Source: Carnobacterium gallinarum DSM 4847
GTDB taxonomy: Bacteria; Bacillota; Bacilli; Lactobacillales; Carnobacteriaceae
Assembly (NCBI RefSeq): GCF_000744375.1
Contig: NZ_JQLU01000004.1
Coordinates: 186,001 to 250,000 of the forward strand
Length of the DNA stretch: 64,000 nt
Reading direction: 5' to 3'
Shown here in pieces: positions 36,504 to 44,983 of this stretch. A program made the position numbers and the translations under genes. Positions within the stretch are counted from its first letter, which is position 1. Each line of letters opens with the position of its first letter. The notes beneath the pieces were generated by a model, which saw only the letters and a list, made by a program, of their open reading frames with translations, had not been told where the DNA came from and made no database searches.

Positions 36504-37696
36504 TGCAATTAGTTCCAGAATTTATAACGGCTTTGCCTGTGTTGAAGAAAATTGAGGAAGCTGGATTTGAAGCTTATTTTGTTGGTGGCAGTGTCCGTGA
36601 TTTGATTTTACAAAAGCCGATTTCAGATGTGGATATTGCAACCAGCGCTTTTCCTGCTGAGATTAAAGCCATTTTTCCAAAAACGATTGATGTTGGAATT
36701 GACCATGGTACAGTGATGGCTTTATGGCAAAAGGAAAGCTACGAAATCACAACCTTCCGAACAGAATCGACATACCAAGACTATCGTCGTCCTGATGAAG
36801 TTGTTTTTGTTCGTTCTTTGAAAGAAGATTTGAAGCGTCGTGATTTTACTGTGAATGCACTTGCAATGGATGCCGATGGAAAAATTATTGATTATTTTGA
36901 TGGTCTTCAAGATATTCAAAATCGAGTGCTTAAGGCAGTTGGATCGCCGACAGAACGTTTTCATGAAGATGCATTGAGAATGATGCGTGGTGTGCGTTTT
37001 GTAAGTCAACTTGATTTTGAACTAGAAACTACAACGGAAGAGGCTATTTTAGAGCATCATGCTTTATTAGAAAAAATCGCAGTAGAGCGGGTTCAAGTTG
37101 AATTTATAAAACTATTATTGGGTCGAGGACGCAGTCGTGGTTTAGAAAAAATGATTCAAACGGAACTTTATTTGTATTGTCCGGGATTGCGTCATTCAGG
37201 TGAAGGCCTCTATCGTTTTGCTAGTCTAGAGGGGCAATTGGTAGACCGTTTAACTGCTTGGACATTGTTGGTTTATTTTATTCAGTTAGAGAATGAAAAC
37301 ATTGACTCTTTTATGCGTCAATGGAAATGTTCAAAAAAAGAAATTCAAGAAGTTCAATTAGCAAAAAGTGCTTTAGATGAGCGTTTATTTGGAACCTGGA
37401 CAGTTGATTGTTTATATCGAACGGGTATTGAGATTGCTGTGACGGTTGAGACGATAGTTGGCATGTTGACGGAGAAGAATGATGTAAGCCGTCTTAAAGC
37501 GATGTTTCAGCAATTACCTATCAAACATAAAAAAGAATTGGATATCACGGGAAATGAGCTGATTGCTGCGTTGGATTGTCCGCCTGGTATTTGGTTAGGA
37601 GCGTTATTGACAAAAATTGAAGGAGCCGTTCTTCATGGTGAATTAAAAAACGATAAACAAACTATTTTATCTTGGGCTAGAAGTCAGAAGAAATAA
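36500..37696 (+). CDS. cca: CCA tRNA nucleotidyltransferase
   Basis: A 398-residue enzyme that builds or repairs the 3' CCA of tRNA without a template. Class II features: [26 protein letters not shown] near 27 with catalytic Asp-x-Asp, [12 protein letters not shown] near 112 and [16 protein letters not shown] near 153, followed by helical neck/body/tail. The ATG overlaps the dapB stop. In Bacillus cca follows the same dapB segment, with the intervening mgsA and bsh genes missing here. Confidence 0.95.
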   Translation: MMQLVPEFITALPVLKKIEEAGFEAYFVGGSVRDLILQKPISDVDIATSAFPAEIKAIFPKTIDVGIDHGTVMALWQKESYEITTFRTESTYQDYRRPDEVVFVRSLKEDLKRRDFTVNALAMDADGKIIDYFDGLQDIQNRVLKAVGSPTERFHEDALRMMRGVRFVSQLDFELETTTEEAILEHHALLEKIAVERVQVEFIKLLLGRGRSRGLEKMIQTELYLYCPGLRHSGEGLYRFASLEGQLVDRLTAWTLLVYFIQLENENIDSFMRQWKCSKKEIQEVQLAKSALDERLFGTWTVDCLYRTGIEIAVTVETIVGMLTEKNDVSRLKAMFQQLPIKHKKELDITGNELIAALDCPPGIWLGALLTKIEGAVLHGELKNDKQTILSWARSQKK

Positions 37697-37729
37697 ATGT
37701 TCATAAAAACTAGAAGCGAGGGAAAGAAT

Positions 37730-38101
37730 ATGAGTTTAAAAATCAATAAAACAATTATTGTCGATTCACAGCAGACAGCAGAAGCCTTTAAATCTGGTGA
37801 TATACCGGTCTATGCTTCCCCTGCATTGATGGCAAAGTCTGAAGAATTAGCTAAAGACTTGGTTATCCCGCTTTTAAAAGAGGGAGAAACAACCGTGGGA
37901 ATTGAATTTTCTCTGAATCATATACGACCAACAGAAGTCGGAGCTCAGGTTGATTTTGAAGTTCGATTAGTTGAGCAGAATAAAACAATTTTAGTTTATG
38001 ACTTTACGGTGGAATCTAAAGGTCAGTTGATTGCTGAAGGAACTCATAAACGTGCAATTATTAATCGCCAAAAATTTATGGAAAAACTGACTAAGAAGTA
38101 A
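37730..38101 (+). CDS. Hotdog-fold thioesterase-like protein
   Basis: A 123-residue protein resembling the fluoroacetyl-CoA thioesterase-like hotdog family: TIIVDSQQTAEAFKSGDIPVYASPALMAKSEELAKD, then a strand pattern with VGIEFSLNHIRPTEVGAQVDFEV and a final GTHKRAIINRQKF. The conserved helix Glu of the family may correspond to one in MAKSEELA. The substrate is probably an acyl-CoA, unproven. The ribosome site GAGGGAAAG sets the start at ATG 37730, not 37697. It is followed by a strong terminator. Confidence 0.78.
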   Translation: MSLKINKTIIVDSQQTAEAFKSGDIPVYASPALMAKSEELAKDLVIPLLKEGETTVGIEFSLNHIRPTEVGAQVDFEVRLVEQNKTILVYDFTVESKGQLIAEGTHKRAIINRQKFMEKLTKK

Positions 38102-38109
38102 ATAGTTAA

Positions 38110-38150
38110 AAAATAGAGGCTAATGAACTTTTATTAGCCTCTATTTTTTT
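38110..38150 (+). terminator. Intrinsic terminator after the thioesterase-like gene
   Basis: AAATAGAGGCTAAT pairs with ATTAGCCTCTATTT, followed by T residues. Confidence 0.92.
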
Positions 38151-38220
38151 ATAGAAATCCTTTTAAATCAACATTTATAAAATAAATTTGTAAAAAAAAC
38201 AAATAAATTACTAAAAGTTG

Positions 38221-38249
38221 TTTACTTACTAAAAGAAAGATGTTAATAT
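38221..38249 (+). promoter_or_regulatory. Nitroreductase promoter with TTACTAAAAG repeats
   Basis: TTTACT (38221-38226), 17 bp, TAATAT (38244-38249). TTACTAAAAG occurs twice around the -35, at about 38208 and 38225, suggesting an operator for a redox-sensing regulator. Confidence 0.5.
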
Positions 38250-38283
38250 ATTGTTTGTAAGTTACTTTAAGGAGGAAAATAAA

Positions 38284-38883
38284 ATGTCAAATAATTATAT
38301 CGAAGTATTAAAGAAACGTCGTTCAATTTACGGATTAGGTAAAGGAGTTTCTTTAAATGATGAAGCAGTTGTTTCATTAATTAAAGAAGCTGTAAAAGAA
38401 AGCCCATCTTCATTTAATTCTCAAACTTCACGTGTTGTAGTATTATTTAACGAATCACATGATAAATTATGGACAATTGCTGAAGATGCTCTTAAAAAAA
38501 TTGTTCCAGAAGATTCTTTTGGTCCTACTTTAGAAAAGTTAAACTCATTCCGTGCAGCTCACGGTACAGTTTTATTCTTTGAAGATACAGATGTCGTGAA
38601 ATCTTTACAAGAACAATTTGCATTATATGCTGATAACTTCCCAATCTGGTCTGAACAAGCAACAGGTATTGCACAACATTCTGTATGGACTGCATTAGCT
38701 CAAGAAAATATTGGTGCAAGTCTACAACATTACAATCCACTAATTGATGATGCTGTAAAAGCTGAATGGGATATCCCTGCTAGTTGGAGTTTGAGAGCTC
38801 AATTGCCATTTGGTTCAATTGTAGCGCCTGCTGGTGAAAAAGAATATATGGACGATGCTGCAAGATTCCGTGTATTTAACTAA
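38284..38883 (+). CDS. Nitroreductase family protein (Frm2/HBN1-like)
   Basis: A 199-residue FMN-binding oxidoreductase of the COG3560-like branch. The N-terminal RRSIYGLGKG supplies FMN-phosphate contacts, SPSSFNSQTSRVVVLF near 44 is the family signature, and EQATGIAQHSVWTALAQENIGASLQHYNP near 127 forms the dimer and substrate site. Family members reduce nitro or quinone compounds and are often induced by oxidative stress. AAGGAGG at 38269-38275 sets ATG 38284. Highly biased codons indicate strong expression. Flanked by its own promoter and terminator. Confidence 0.9.
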   Translation: MSNNYIEVLKKRRSIYGLGKGVSLNDEAVVSLIKEAVKESPSSFNSQTSRVVVLFNESHDKLWTIAEDALKKIVPEDSFGPTLEKLNSFRAAHGTVLFFEDTDVVKSLQEQFALYADNFPIWSEQATGIAQHSVWTALAQENIGASLQHYNPLIDDAVKAEWDIPASWSLRAQLPFGSIVAPAGEKEYMDDAARFRVFN

Positions 38884-38896
38884 TTAATGAAAACAT

Positions 38897-38943
38897 AAGA
38901 TGAAATAAAAGTTGAGAAATCAGCTTTTATTTCATCTTTTTTT
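38897..38943 (+). terminator. Intrinsic terminator of the nitroreductase gene
   Basis: AAGATGAAATAAAAG and CTTTTATTTCATCTT form a perfect 15-bp stem followed by T residues. Confidence 0.95.
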
Positions 38944-38962
38944 ATAGTTATTTCCAAAAATA

Positions 38963-38985
38963 AATATACATAAAATATGCATATT
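38963..38985. promoter_or_regulatory. Candidate ArgR operator upstream of argC
   Basis: AATATACAT and ATGCATATT are near-perfect inverted arms around an AAAAT-type centre, 33 bp before the argC -35. The size and AT-rich symmetric form fit an ARG box, but the match to known consensus is loose. Confidence 0.45.
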
Positions 38986-39017
38986 GATAAAAATTAGAAA
39001 AAGATTAAAAAAAAGAT

Positions 39018-39046
39018 TTGACTTCTATAATTTGTTTCATTATAAT
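39018..39046 (+). promoter_or_regulatory. Predicted promoter of argCJBDF
   Basis: TTGACT (39018-39023) and TATAAT (39041-39046) with a 17-bp spacer. Confidence 0.8.
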
Positions 39047-39075
39047 AAGCTTTATATTTAAATCGAGGTGATTTT

Positions 39076-40107
39076 ATGAAGGTTTCTATTATTGGCGCAA
39101 CAGGATATAGTGGTCTGGAATTAATACGATTGTTACAATCACATTCAAAAGTAACAATTCAATCTTTGCATAGTTATTCTAATTATTCAGAAAATATTGC
39201 ATATTTATATCCTCATTTGAAAGACGTTTGCGAACTATCATTGGAATCGGTAGATATCAAGAAAATTTGTCAAACAAGCCAGATTGTTTTTTTTGCTACC
39301 CCATCAGGTGTTTCAAAAGATCAGGCAGCCGCTTTTATCAAAGCTGGTTTAATAGTGGTGGATTTATCAGGGGATTTACGCTTAGAAAATCATACTTCTT
39401 ATAAAAAATGGTACAATTTTGACGGTGCTTCGCAAGAGCTATTAACACAAGCCGTTTATGGATTAGCAGAGTGGAATGATGTGACAAATCAAAAACTAAT
39501 TGCCAATCCAGGTTGTTATGCTACAGCGACTTTATTAGCTTTAGCACCTTTACTTATCGAAGATATTCTTCACTTAGATTCGATTGTTGTAGATGCCAAA
39601 TCTGGTGTATCAGGAGCTGGTAAAACACCAAATCCTAGTTCTATGTATACAGAAACAAATGATAATTTGACGCTTTATAAGGTTAATCAGCATCAACATA
39701 TTCCTGAAATCATGCAACAACTAAAAAAATGGAATCCCTCAATTGAAAATATCCAATTTTCAACAACACTGATTCCCGTTACTCGTGGTATCTTAGCAAC
39801 TATTTATGGCAAATTAAAGTCCACGCTTACCACAGAGGAAGTAGTGGACTTATTTCAGAAAGCGTACCAAGATAAACCCTTTGTTCGTATTCAGGAAGTT
39901 GGAAATCTGCCAACAATTAAACAAGTGGTGGGATCTAACTATTGTGACATTGGTATTTCTGTGAATCCAGTCACAAATCAAGTTTTAGTAGTAGCGACAA
40001 TTGATAACTTAATAAAAGGAGCAGCTGGTCAAGCGATTCAGAATATGAATCAAGCAGCTGGATTTCCTCTTAATACCGGGCTTCAGTTTAGTCCACTTTA
40101 TCCATAA
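39076..40107 (+). CDS. argC: N-acetyl-gamma-glutamyl-phosphate reductase
   Basis: A 343-residue NADPH enzyme of the acetylated arginine pathway (third step). [18 protein letters not shown] at 3-20 binds NADPH, catalytic Cys lies in [16 protein letters not shown] near 148, and [10 protein letters not shown] near 208 holds the catalytic His. First gene of the operon, with a strong promoter and an ArgR-like dyad upstream. Low-GC and in keeping with neighbours. Confidence 0.97.
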   Translation: MKVSIIGATGYSGLELIRLLQSHSKVTIQSLHSYSNYSENIAYLYPHLKDVCELSLESVDIKKICQTSQIVFFATPSGVSKDQAAAFIKAGLIVVDLSGDLRLENHTSYKKWYNFDGASQELLTQAVYGLAEWNDVTNQKLIANPGCYATATLLALAPLLIEDILHLDSIVVDAKSGVSGAGKTPNPSSMYTETNDNLTLYKVNQHQHIPEIMQQLKKWNPSIENIQFSTTLIPVTRGILATIYGKLKSTLTTEEVVDLFQKAYQDKPFVRIQEVGNLPTIKQVVGSNYCDIGISVNPVTNQVLVVATIDNLIKGAAGQAIQNMNQAAGFPLNTGLQFSPLYP

Positions 40108-40130
40108 GAATCAGAGAAGGAGCGGTTAGA

Positions 40131-41327
40131 ATGAGATTTATTACTGGTACAATTGCATCACCTAAAGGTTTTTTTGCAACAGGAGTCCACGGGAAATTAA
40201 AATATAAACGTAAAGATATCGGCTTGATTTATTCAGAAGTTCCAGCAGTAGCGGCAGCAGTCTATACAACTAATCAATTTCAAGCTGCTCCGATTATCGT
40301 AACCAAAGATAGTTTGAATCAAAGCAAGACGTTACAGGCTGTTATTGTAAATAGTGGCAATGCAAATGCATGTAATGGTGAAAATGGTTTAAAAGATGCG
40401 TATACAATGCGTCAATTAACAGCAGCTAAATTAGGCATCGATGCAAGAGCAGTTGCGGTTGCTTCGACGGGAATTATTGGGGAACCTTTGCCAATGGAAA
40501 AAATTATTAATGGTATCAAAGAATTAGATTTTCAAAAAGGAGTACCCTTAGATTTCCACGAAAGTATCTTGACAACGGACACCTGTGAAAAACAAATTAC
40601 AGTGGAACTTATTTTAAATCAGCATCCTGTAATCATATCAGGAGTTGCGAAAGGCTCTGGAATGATTCATCCTAATATGGCCACTATGTTAGCTTTTATT
40701 ACAACAGATGTTGCTATTTCTAGTAAATTATTGGATCAGCTCTTACGTCAAAGTGTGAACCAAACCTTTAATCAAATTACAGTGGATGGTGATACTTCAA
40801 CGAACGATACCGTTTTAGTTATGGCGAATGGTTTGGCCGGGAATTCAGAAATAAGTGAAGAAAATGAGGACTACCAAATTTTAAAGCAAGCATTTGAAAT
40901 TGTTTGTGAACATCTGGCGAAAAAAATTGCTCAAGATGGTGAAGGAGCAACAAAATTAATTGAAGTCACAGTAGATTCTGCTAAAAATATTGAAGAAGCT
41001 AGGATGATTGCTAAAACGATTGTTTCATCAAGTCTTGTGAAAACAGCCATGTTTGGTGAAGATCCTAATTGGGGTAGAATTATTTGTGCAACTGGGTATA
41101 GTCAAGGTTCTTTAGATCCAGCAAATATTAGGATTGAAATAGGATCAATTTTAATTTTAAAAAATACGAAGAAGGTTGTTTTTGAGGAAGCTGCATTAAA
41201 AGAATATTTAGAAAATGATGTGATACGAATTACAGTTGATGTTGGTGTAGGGACAGAAACAGGTGTTGCGTGGGGATGCGATTTAAGTTATGACTATGTA
41301 AAGATCAATGCTTGTTATCATACGTAG
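40131..41327 (+). CDS. argJ: Bifunctional glutamate N-acetyltransferase / ornithine acetyltransferase
   Basis: A 398-residue protein that recycles acetyl groups from acetylornithine to glutamate, removing the need for argA and argE. It self-cleaves before the nucleophilic Thr in [17 protein letters not shown] near residue 190. Other landmarks are the oxyanion Thr-Thr region [11 protein letters not shown] near 113, [11 protein letters not shown] near 222 and the end segment [11 protein letters not shown] near 313. Whether it is monofunctional or bifunctional cannot be told from sequence alone, but absence of argA/argE nearby favours bifunctional. Confidence 0.95.
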   Translation: MRFITGTIASPKGFFATGVHGKLKYKRKDIGLIYSEVPAVAAAVYTTNQFQAAPIIVTKDSLNQSKTLQAVIVNSGNANACNGENGLKDAYTMRQLTAAKLGIDARAVAVASTGIIGEPLPMEKIINGIKELDFQKGVPLDFHESILTTDTCEKQITVELILNQHPVIISGVAKGSGMIHPNMATMLAFITTDVAISSKLLDQLLRQSVNQTFNQITVDGDTSTNDTVLVMANGLAGNSEISEENEDYQILKQAFEIVCEHLAKKIAQDGEGATKLIEVTVDSAKNIEEARMIAKTIVSSSLVKTAMFGEDPNWGRIICATGYSQGSLDPANIRIEIGSILILKNTKKVVFEEAALKEYLENDVIRITVDVGVGTETGVAWGCDLSYDYVKINACYHT

Positions 41328-41351
41328 AGAGTGAAAGAGAGGTGGATTTTA

Positions 41352-42101
41352 GTGGGAAATGTTATTGTAATTAAGCTTGGGGGAACATCCTGTGAAGCGT
41401 TGGAACCACATTTTTTTAACGAAATTAATAAACTGCAAAAGGCTGGTAAAAAAATTATCATTGTCCATGGTGGCGGTCAATCTATCACAAAATGGATGGA
41501 AAAATTAGAGATTCAAGTAGAGATTGAAAATGGTCTACGAATGACGAATGAAGCTGCTCTAGCTATTACGAAAATGGTTTTAATTGGTGAAGTTCAGCCA
41601 CATTTGTTGCAGCAATTTGCAGAGCATCAGGTTAAAGCAATAGGGTTGAATGCAGCAATGAATCATCTTTTGGTTGCAAGGCAGATTCAAGAAGGAAAAC
41701 TGGGTTTTGTTGGAGAGATTCAAAAGGTGAATACAGAGATATTGGTGGATAGTTTACAGCAAGGGTATCTTCCAATTGTTGCTCCACTTGGTTTGGATGA
41801 AGCTGGACAGTGGCTTAATATTAATGCGGATGAAACAGCGAGCAAAATTGCCGAAGCGATGGAAGCAGAAGAGTTAATTTTAATGACTGAAGTTCTTGGG
41901 GTTAAAGAAGAAGGAAATGTTTTAAAGAGTTTAAATGCGACTGAACTTGTTGCATTTATTGAGAGTGGTGTTGTTTCAGGGGGAATGATTCCTAAGTTGA
42001 AATGTGCACAATATGCCTTGAAAAAAGGCGTTAAGCAAGTTCGGGTTACGTTAAGATTAGACTATTTAGGAACAAAGATGGTTCAGGAGGGAAGCTTATG
42101 A
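41352..42101 (+). CDS. argB: Acetylglutamate kinase
   Basis: A 249-residue amino acid kinase phosphorylating N-acetylglutamate. VIKLGGTSCEAL opens the ATP site, IIIVHGGGQSITKWM near 38 binds substrate, and ADETASKIAEAMEAEELILMTEVLGV near 160 closes the ATP site. GAGAGGTGG near 41336-41344 points to GTG 41352 as the start, not the GTG at 41331. Its stop overlaps argD by 4 bp. Confidence 0.95.
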   Translation: MGNVIVIKLGGTSCEALEPHFFNEINKLQKAGKKIIIVHGGGQSITKWMEKLEIQVEIENGLRMTNEAALAITKMVLIGEVQPHLLQQFAEHQVKAIGLNAAMNHLLVARQIQEGKLGFVGEIQKVNTEILVDSLQQGYLPIVAPLGLDEAGQWLNINADETASKIAEAMEAEELILMTEVLGVKEEGNVLKSLNATELVAFIESGVVSGGMIPKLKCAQYALKKGVKQVRVTLRLDYLGTKMVQEGSL

Positions 42102-43231
42102 GTTCAGCACTTTTTCCAACATATGCCAGAAATTCACTTGAATTAGTTCGTGGTTCTGGTTCAATCGTTGTTGATGCCCAAGGTAAACAGTATTTGGACT
42201 ATACTGCAGGAATTGCTGTTTGTAATTTAGGTCATAGTCATCCTAGATTAAATGCGATTTTACAGCAGCAATCTGAAGCAATCTGGCATACGTCTAATTT
42301 ATATGAAAATTCTTTACAAGAAAAAGTTGCAAAACAATTGGGTGGGAGCGACTATCTAGCTTTTTTTGCAAATAGTGGAGCTGAAGCCAATGAAGCAGCG
42401 ATTAAATTAGCCAGAAAACACACTGGTAAAGACAAAATTATTACGTGTTTAGCCTCGTTTCATGGTCGTACTTTTGCTACAATGAGCGCTACTGGCCAAC
42501 GTAAAATTCATGATGGATTTGGCTCATTATTGCCAACTTTTGACTATGTTCCTTTTAATGATTTTGAGGCATTAGTTGCGGTAGCAGACAATCAAACAGC
42601 AGCGATTATGTTGGAATTGGTTCAAGGAGAAGGTGGCGTTATTCCAGCCAATCAAGATTATATCGCTAAAGTAGCAGATTTTTGTAATGAACACCAAATT
42701 TTATTGATAGTTGATGAAGTCCAAACGGGAATTGGACGAACAGGTAGTTTATTTTGTGGAGAAATTTACGGCATTCAACCAGATATTATTACAGTAGCTA
42801 AAGGATTAGGAAATGGATTTCCAGTGGGGGCGATGTTAGGTAAGAAAAAATTTGCGAGTAGTTTTGGAGCTGGATCCCATGGCTCAACTTTTGGTGGCAA
42901 TAAGTTAGCGATGTCAGTAGCCAATGAAACACTGAAAATTATTCAAGAACCCAATTTTTTAAATGAAGTGAAAGAAAAAGCAACGTATCTTCAACAACTA
43001 TTAAAAGTAGAACTAAAGCAAAAACAACAAGTTGTAGCGATTCGTGGACTAGGATTTTTATTAGGAATTGAGTTGATTGACCCCGTTGCACCACTCATTG
43101 TGAAACTACAAGAAAAAGGCGTACTGATTCTTTCTGCGGGACCAAATGTAATGCGTATTTTGCCACCATTAACAACAACTAAAGAAGAAATTCAACTGGC
43201 CGTAAAATTAATTTCAGAAGAAATCAACTGA
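42098..43231 (+). CDS. argD: Acetylornithine aminotransferase
   Basis: A 377-residue class III PLP aminotransferase converting N-acetylglutamate semialdehyde to acetylornithine. Features: YLDYTAGIAVCNLGHSHP near 27, ANSGAEANEAAIKLARKHTG near 91, LIVDEVQTGIGRTG near 205 and the PLP lysine in ITVAKGLGNGFPVGAML near 237. The start ATG overlaps argB. It can also serve DAP synthesis as a succinyl-DAP aminotransferase in some bacteria; unproven here. Confidence 0.95.
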   Translation: MSSALFPTYARNSLELVRGSGSIVVDAQGKQYLDYTAGIAVCNLGHSHPRLNAILQQQSEAIWHTSNLYENSLQEKVAKQLGGSDYLAFFANSGAEANEAAIKLARKHTGKDKIITCLASFHGRTFATMSATGQRKIHDGFGSLLPTFDYVPFNDFEALVAVADNQTAAIMLELVQGEGGVIPANQDYIAKVADFCNEHQILLIVDEVQTGIGRTGSLFCGEIYGIQPDIITVAKGLGNGFPVGAMLGKKKFASSFGAGSHGSTFGGNKLAMSVANETLKIIQEPNFLNEVKEKATYLQQLLKVELKQKQQVVAIRGLGFLLGIELIDPVAPLIVKLQEKGVLILSAGPNVMRILPPLTTTKEEIQLAVKLISEEIN

Positions 43232-43252
43232 ACAATTAAGGGGGAGTTTAAA

Positions 43253-44179
43253 ATGAAACAGATAAAAATAGATACGTTAACTTTATTAGAATGGAGTTCA
43301 ATAGATTTAGAGGAAATGATTCAGCTTGCGATTAAAATCAAAGATAATCCTAAAGATTACCGTTATGCTTTAGATGGAAAAATATTAGGCATGATTTTTG
43401 ATAAAGCTTCAACTAGAACAAGAGTATCTTTTGAGGCTGGTATGTTGCAGCTAGGAGGCTCAGCGATTGTGCTTTTTTCCAAAGATTTGCAAATTGGGCG
43501 AGGAGAACCTATTAAAGATACTGCGCATGTCTTATCTGAATATTTAGATGGATTGATGATTCGGACATTTGCCCATGAGACAGTGGAACAATTTGCTGAA
43601 TATGCCTCAATTCCGATTATTAATGGGTTGACAGATCTTCATCATCCGTGCCAAGCTCTTGCTGATTTATTGACAATTTATGAAGTGAAAGGAACCTTTA
43701 AACAAGTTCAATTGACGTATTTAGGAGATGGTAATAATGTCTGTCATTCATTGTTATTAGCAAGTGCTTTAGTTGGTTTAACCATTCATTGTGCCACTCC
43801 AATTGGCTATCAGGTGGATCCAGTTATTTTGGCAAAAGCTCAAGAGATAGCAAAAATAACTGGCGCTACTATTACGATTTATCAAGATCCAATAGAAGCT
43901 GTAAAAAATGCTGATTTTATTTATACAGATGTTTGGACAAGTATGGGACAGGAAACTGAAAATGCGTTGCGTTTGAAAGCCTTTGAAGGAGCCTATCAGG
44001 TGAATGCTAAATTAGTTGCCTATGCGAAATCAGATTATCATTTTTTACATTGTTTGCCTGCACATCGGGAGGAAGAAGTCACAAGTGAGATTATTGATGG
44101 TCCTCATTCATTAGTTTATCAACAAGCTGGAAATCGACTTCATGCTCAAAAAGCATTACTATTAATGAGTTTGTTTTAG
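43253..44179 (+). CDS. argF: Ornithine carbamoyltransferase
   Basis: A 308-residue enzyme making citrulline from ornithine and carbamoyl phosphate. Signature motifs: [15 protein letters not shown] near 50 for carbamoyl phosphate, [14 protein letters not shown] near 130, and [11 protein letters not shown] near 263 for ornithine. Position at the end of argCJBD favours the anabolic enzyme over the arginine-deiminase-pathway ArcB. The operon stops here: argG, argH, argR and carAB are not in the window. Confidence 0.95.
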   Translation: MKQIKIDTLTLLEWSSIDLEEMIQLAIKIKDNPKDYRYALDGKILGMIFDKASTRTRVSFEAGMLQLGGSAIVLFSKDLQIGRGEPIKDTAHVLSEYLDGLMIRTFAHETVEQFAEYASIPIINGLTDLHHPCQALADLLTIYEVKGTFKQVQLTYLGDGNNVCHSLLLASALVGLTIHCATPIGYQVDPVILAKAQEIAKITGATITIYQDPIEAVKNADFIYTDVWTSMGQETENALRLKAFEGAYQVNAKLVAYAKSDYHFLHCLPAHREEEVTSEIIDGPHSLVYQQAGNRLHAQKALLLMSLF

Positions 44180-44386
44180 AGGAAAATACAAGTGTGGTTT
44201 CACAAACTTTGCGAATTAAATATATGAATCGTTATTTATCAAGGGCTTCAGTAGAAAAGGCGACTATTTTTGGCTAAATTCAAGTTTTTTTCTTTAGAGT
44301 ATGTTAGAATATAGAAGTGGGTTAGGCTAAAACGATAGCGCTAACACCAAATTCTAAAGATTATATTTGTGAAGGAGAGCATAGAC

Positions 44387-44860
44387 ATGAAAAGAGAAGT
44401 AGTTGGCTTAAAATTCTTTTTCCGTAATGGTGAAACTTGGACTATTGGAAAAGAGCATATTGGCGATTTATGGATTAAACAAATTACAAAAAGTTTTGGC
44501 CGTATTGGAGGAAGTGATTTCCAAGAAATCCATCCTTGTGAATCTTTAAGAATTGAAATTGCTCAAGAAGCAGACCATGTTCATACAGATGATATTAATT
44601 TAGGTGGTTTAGAGTTAGGGATGTTTGAACGTGCAACTCAATATCCAGATATCGAAATGATGGATATTTTATACAAAGATGCAACGCATCCAAAATCAGA
44701 TGTAGTTGTAGACACAGACCGTGTTTATTTCCCATACAAAGCAAAAGATGTTGATGGAAATGATAATGAACACCAAAGTTCACATATCAAAGACGGTTTC
44801 TTATATATTGTTATCGATCCAGAAAAAACAGTTAAAGACATTTACGCTGATAAATTTTAA
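44387..44860 (+). CDS. Conserved protein of unknown function
   Basis: A 157-residue acidic soluble protein with no signal peptide or membrane helix. It begins MKREVVGLKFFFRNGETWTI, has a DLWIKQITKSFGRIG segment and is rich in Asp, His and Glu later (VHTDDINLGGLELGMFERATQ; GNDNEHQSSHIKDG). I do not recognise the family. GAAGGAGAG at 44371-44379 sets ATG 44387; a GTG at 44369 overlaps that site. Codon bias is strong, suggesting abundant expression. It is monocistronic with a clear terminator. The leader holds a GGTTAG/CTAAC dyad near 44320-44347. Confidence 0.75.
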   Translation: MKREVVGLKFFFRNGETWTIGKEHIGDLWIKQITKSFGRIGGSDFQEIHPCESLRIEIAQEADHVHTDDINLGGLELGMFERATQYPDIEMMDILYKDATHPKSDVVVDTDRVYFPYKAKDVDGNDNEHQSSHIKDGFLYIVIDPEKTVKDIYADKF

Positions 44861-44868
44861 TCGTTTAA

Positions 44869-44913
44869 ACCTTGCAAAATTTCATTTAGTTGAAAATTTT
44901 GTAAGGTTTTTTT
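44869..44913 (+). terminator. Intrinsic terminator after the 44387 gene
   Basis: ACCTTGCAAAATTTCA pairs with TGAAAATTTTGTAAGGT, followed by a T run. Confidence 0.92.
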
Positions 44914-44983
44914 GTTTTTTTTTGTGCTTCATAGTATGATAGTTAATGATGGAAAAAGACGAATTAAGAATTAGGTGACAATT

